A stretch of DNA of 45,456 nucleotides from Elusimicrobiota bacterium (lineage in GTDB: Bacteria; Elusimicrobiota; Elusimicrobia; Elusimicrobiales; UBA9959): positions 1-45,456 of the forward strand of contig JACRER010000056.1 of assembly GCA_016234365.1 (NCBI GenBank). The letters run 5' to 3'. Positions within the stretch are counted from its first letter, which is position 1, and each line of letters begins with the position of its first letter. The position numbers were made by a program, and so were the translations under genes. Below are positions 44,078 through 45,456 of this stretch, one piece after another. The notes below the pieces were generated by a model, which was not told the origin of the DNA, made no database searches, and saw only the letters and a list, made by a program, of their open reading frames with translations.

Positions 44078-45122
44078 AGGTTTCGAGGTGGGTGTGGAGA
44101 TTGTGGCGGCGGATGTGCTGCATGGCGGCGGCGTGTTGGGCCTCTGCTTTGACAGTCTTGCCGGTGAGGTAGTAGAGGTTGGCGAGGGAAAGCAGGGTGA
44201 GGGCCTCGCCGCGCGGTTCCGAGCGGCCTTTGAACAGCTCGGCGGCCTTGCGGTAATTTTTCAGCGCGGCGGCGAAGTCTCCGTTCTTGCGGCGGATCTC
44301 CCCCATCCCCCATTCAACGAAACCCAGGTCCGCCCAGTCGGAAAGGGCGGAGTAGAGTTTATGCGCCCGCTCGTAGCCAGCGAAGGCCTCTTCCAGGCGG
44401 CCCAGCTGGCGCAGCACGTTGGACGTGCCGCATTCCGCGTAGGCCTTGGCGAAAGCGTCGTCGGTCTTAGCGAACAGTTTGCGCGCCCGCACATAGCAGT
44501 CCAGGGCGCGGCCCATGAAGCCGGCCACGCGCAGAATGCCGCCCAGGCCGAACAGGGCGTAGCCGGCGGCGGCCTCGTCCTTGGCCTTGTTCGCGGACTT
44601 AAAGGACCCTTCGAAGGCGGCGATGCCCTCGGCGTAGCGTCCCTGAAGGCGGTACAGCCCGCCCAGCGCCCACAGCGTGAAGGTCTCCCCGGCGTAGTCC
44701 CCGGCCTTGCGGTAATCATTGCGGAGCTTTTCCAGCATCCCGGCGGCTTCCGCGAGTTTTCCCACAAGTCTTAAAGCCAGCGCCCATTCCATGTCGGCGT
44801 CCGCGCGGAGCATGCCCAGGCGTTTCGAAAGCTTAAGGGCCTCTTTGGCCGAGGCGAGGGCGTTGCCTTCGTTGCCCAGCGCGCGGTGGCAGCGGGCTTC
44901 GCCGAGGAAGCACTGCAACAGCAGTTCCTCGTCGTGCTTTGCGGCGCGGCGGGCGGCCGCGAAAGCCGATATGGCTTTGGCGAAGAGGCCCAGGCCGCGC
45001 AGGGCCTCGGCCTCCAGGTACAGCGGGCCCGCCTCGCGCTTGGCGCGGCCCTTCCTAATGGCGGTCAGCGCCTTCGCAAATTCTCCGGAGTCCAGCAGTT
45101 CTTCGATTTTTTCCAGGTTCAT
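44070..45122 (-). CDS. TPR-repeat protein
   Basis: 350 residues made of successive ~35-40-residue tetratricopeptide-like helical pairs, with the typical A..LG.LY...G.Y..A...YE.A pattern (for example ALGGLYRLQGRYAEGIAAFEGS). No signal peptide is seen, so it is probably a cytoplasmic scaffold. It lies on the minus strand, 42 bp downstream of the response-regulator fragment, so the two could be cotranscribed. Specific partner unknown. Confidence 0.82.
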   Translation of the reverse strand: MNLEKIEELLDSGEFAKALTAIRKGRAKREAGPLYLEAEALRGLGLFAKAISAFAAARRAAKHDEELLLQCFLGEARCHRALGNEGNALASAKEALKLSKRLGMLRADADMEWALALRLVGKLAEAAGMLEKLRNDYRKAGDYAGETFTLWALGGLYRLQGRYAEGIAAFEGSFKSANKAKDEAAAGYALFGLGGILRVAGFMGRALDCYVRARKLFAKTDDAFAKAYAECGTSNVLRQLGRLEEAFAGYERAHKLYSALSDWADLGFVEWGMGEIRRKNGDFAAALKNYRKAAELFKGRSEPRGEALTLLSLANLYYLTGKTVKAEAQHAAAMQHIRRHNLHTHLETFT

Positions 45123-45164
45123 AGGTCCTCTTGGCGCAGATACGGGGCAGCGGGCGGGGCCGCT

Positions 45165-45456
45165 TCATGCCTGCGGGAGCAGCCGCTTGATCTCGCGGAG
45201 CAGGTCGTCGAGGTTGTACGGCTTTTTCATGAAGTTCTTGGCGCCGCATTGCTTGGCTTTCTGGACGCTGTCGGGATTGTCCAGCGTTGAAATTATGAGT
45301 ATCGGGATGTGGCGCGTCAGGTTATCGCGCATCAGCGCGTTGCAGACGTCGTAGCCGTTGAGTTTGGGCAGCAGCAGGTCCAGCAGGATCAGGTCCGGCT
45401 TTTCACGGCGGGCCAGCGCCAGCCCCGCCACGCCGTCGGCGGCATGGTGGACGGTA
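45165..45456 (-). CDS. Response-regulator receiver domain, N-terminus cut by window edge
   Basis: About 97 residues of a CheY-like receiver. The start is beyond the right edge; the frame continues upstream of an internal GTG. The phosphoacceptor aspartate is in PDLILLDLLLPKLNG, the Thr/Ser position is in IISTLDN, and the conserved lysine is in MKKPYN. The chain ends right after the receiver fold, so no output domain follows. It may act by protein contact, perhaps with the adjacent TPR protein (inference). Confidence 0.82.
   Translation of the reverse strand, partial: TVHHAADGVAGLALARREKPDLILLDLLLPKLNGYDVCNALMRDNLTRHIPILIISTLDNPDSVQKAKQCGAKNFMKKPYNLDDLLREIKRLLPQA

Overview
This GC-rich window comes from a diderm bacterium that makes lipopolysaccharide. 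It carries Kdo and heptose enzymes, LpxK, WaaA and LptA/B/C, together with lipoproteins, a PorV-type outer-membrane protein and many tightly packed, overlapping genes. The gene content and the style of the surface proteins (PorV-like protein, C-terminal FlgD-like sorting domains, 'INYQGRL' fibre proteins, paired GT9/DUF4254 genes) suggest an uncultured GC-rich lineage such as Elusimicrobiota. That assignment is an inference; I saw no rRNA or other decisive marker.

Layout. 1-5.9 kb: a broken flavoprotein fragment, class II fructose-bisphosphate aldolase (with a near-consensus promoter), a PPC/DUF296 protein, Era, a small membrane protein, and a minus-strand operon of an anchored protein, a DAG-kinase-like lipid kinase and AmrS. 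6-14.2 kb: a FecR-domain protein, then a minus-strand envelope block with two LPP20/FlgT-like lipoproteins, a PorV-family protein, an 1173-residue M36/M4-like metalloprotease with a C-terminal sorting-type domain, and a HEAT-repeat protein. 14.3-14.5 kb: tRNA-Arg(UCG) next to a palindromic segment carrying extra copies of its 3' end. 14.6-24.5 kb: housekeeping genes on the plus strand: yebC, ruvC-ruvA-ruvB, spoIID-like, queA, tgt, yajC-secD-secF and one unknown gene. 24.5-44.1 kb: lipopolysaccharide genes (waaA, three GT9 domains, a deacetylase, DUF4254, lpxK, gmhB, hldE kinase domain, kdsB, pyrG, kdsA, kdsD, lptC, lptA, lptB), interrupted by a minus-strand pair encoding a sorting-domain protein and a long fibre protein. 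44.1 kb to the end: a TPR protein and a partial response regulator.

How it fits together. KdsD makes arabinose-5-phosphate, KdsA condenses it with PEP, KdsB activates Kdo with CTP (pyrG lies directly downstream of kdsB), LpxK finishes the lipid A precursor, WaaA adds Kdo, HldE and GmhB act in ADP-heptose synthesis, the GT9 proteins add heptose, and LptA/B/C export the product. KdsC, GmhA, the HldE nucleotidyltransferase domain, HldD and LptD/E/F/G are not in the window.

The most unusual points are: (a) a GT9 gene with an N-N-C domain order that is also broken by a frame change; (b) a DUF4254 protein split into two overlapping ORFs, with a Shine-Dalgarno sequence at the split; (c) several palindromic or MITE-like elements, including one inside the start of era and one in the 3' end of lptB; (d) the tRNA-Arg 3'-end copies; (e) an extended -10 motif recurring without a clear -35, twice placed 9 nt before an ATG that has no Shine-Dalgarno; and (f) PorV-like and sorting-domain proteins that suggest a type IX-like secretion route. 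I found no CRISPR array, prophage or complete IS.
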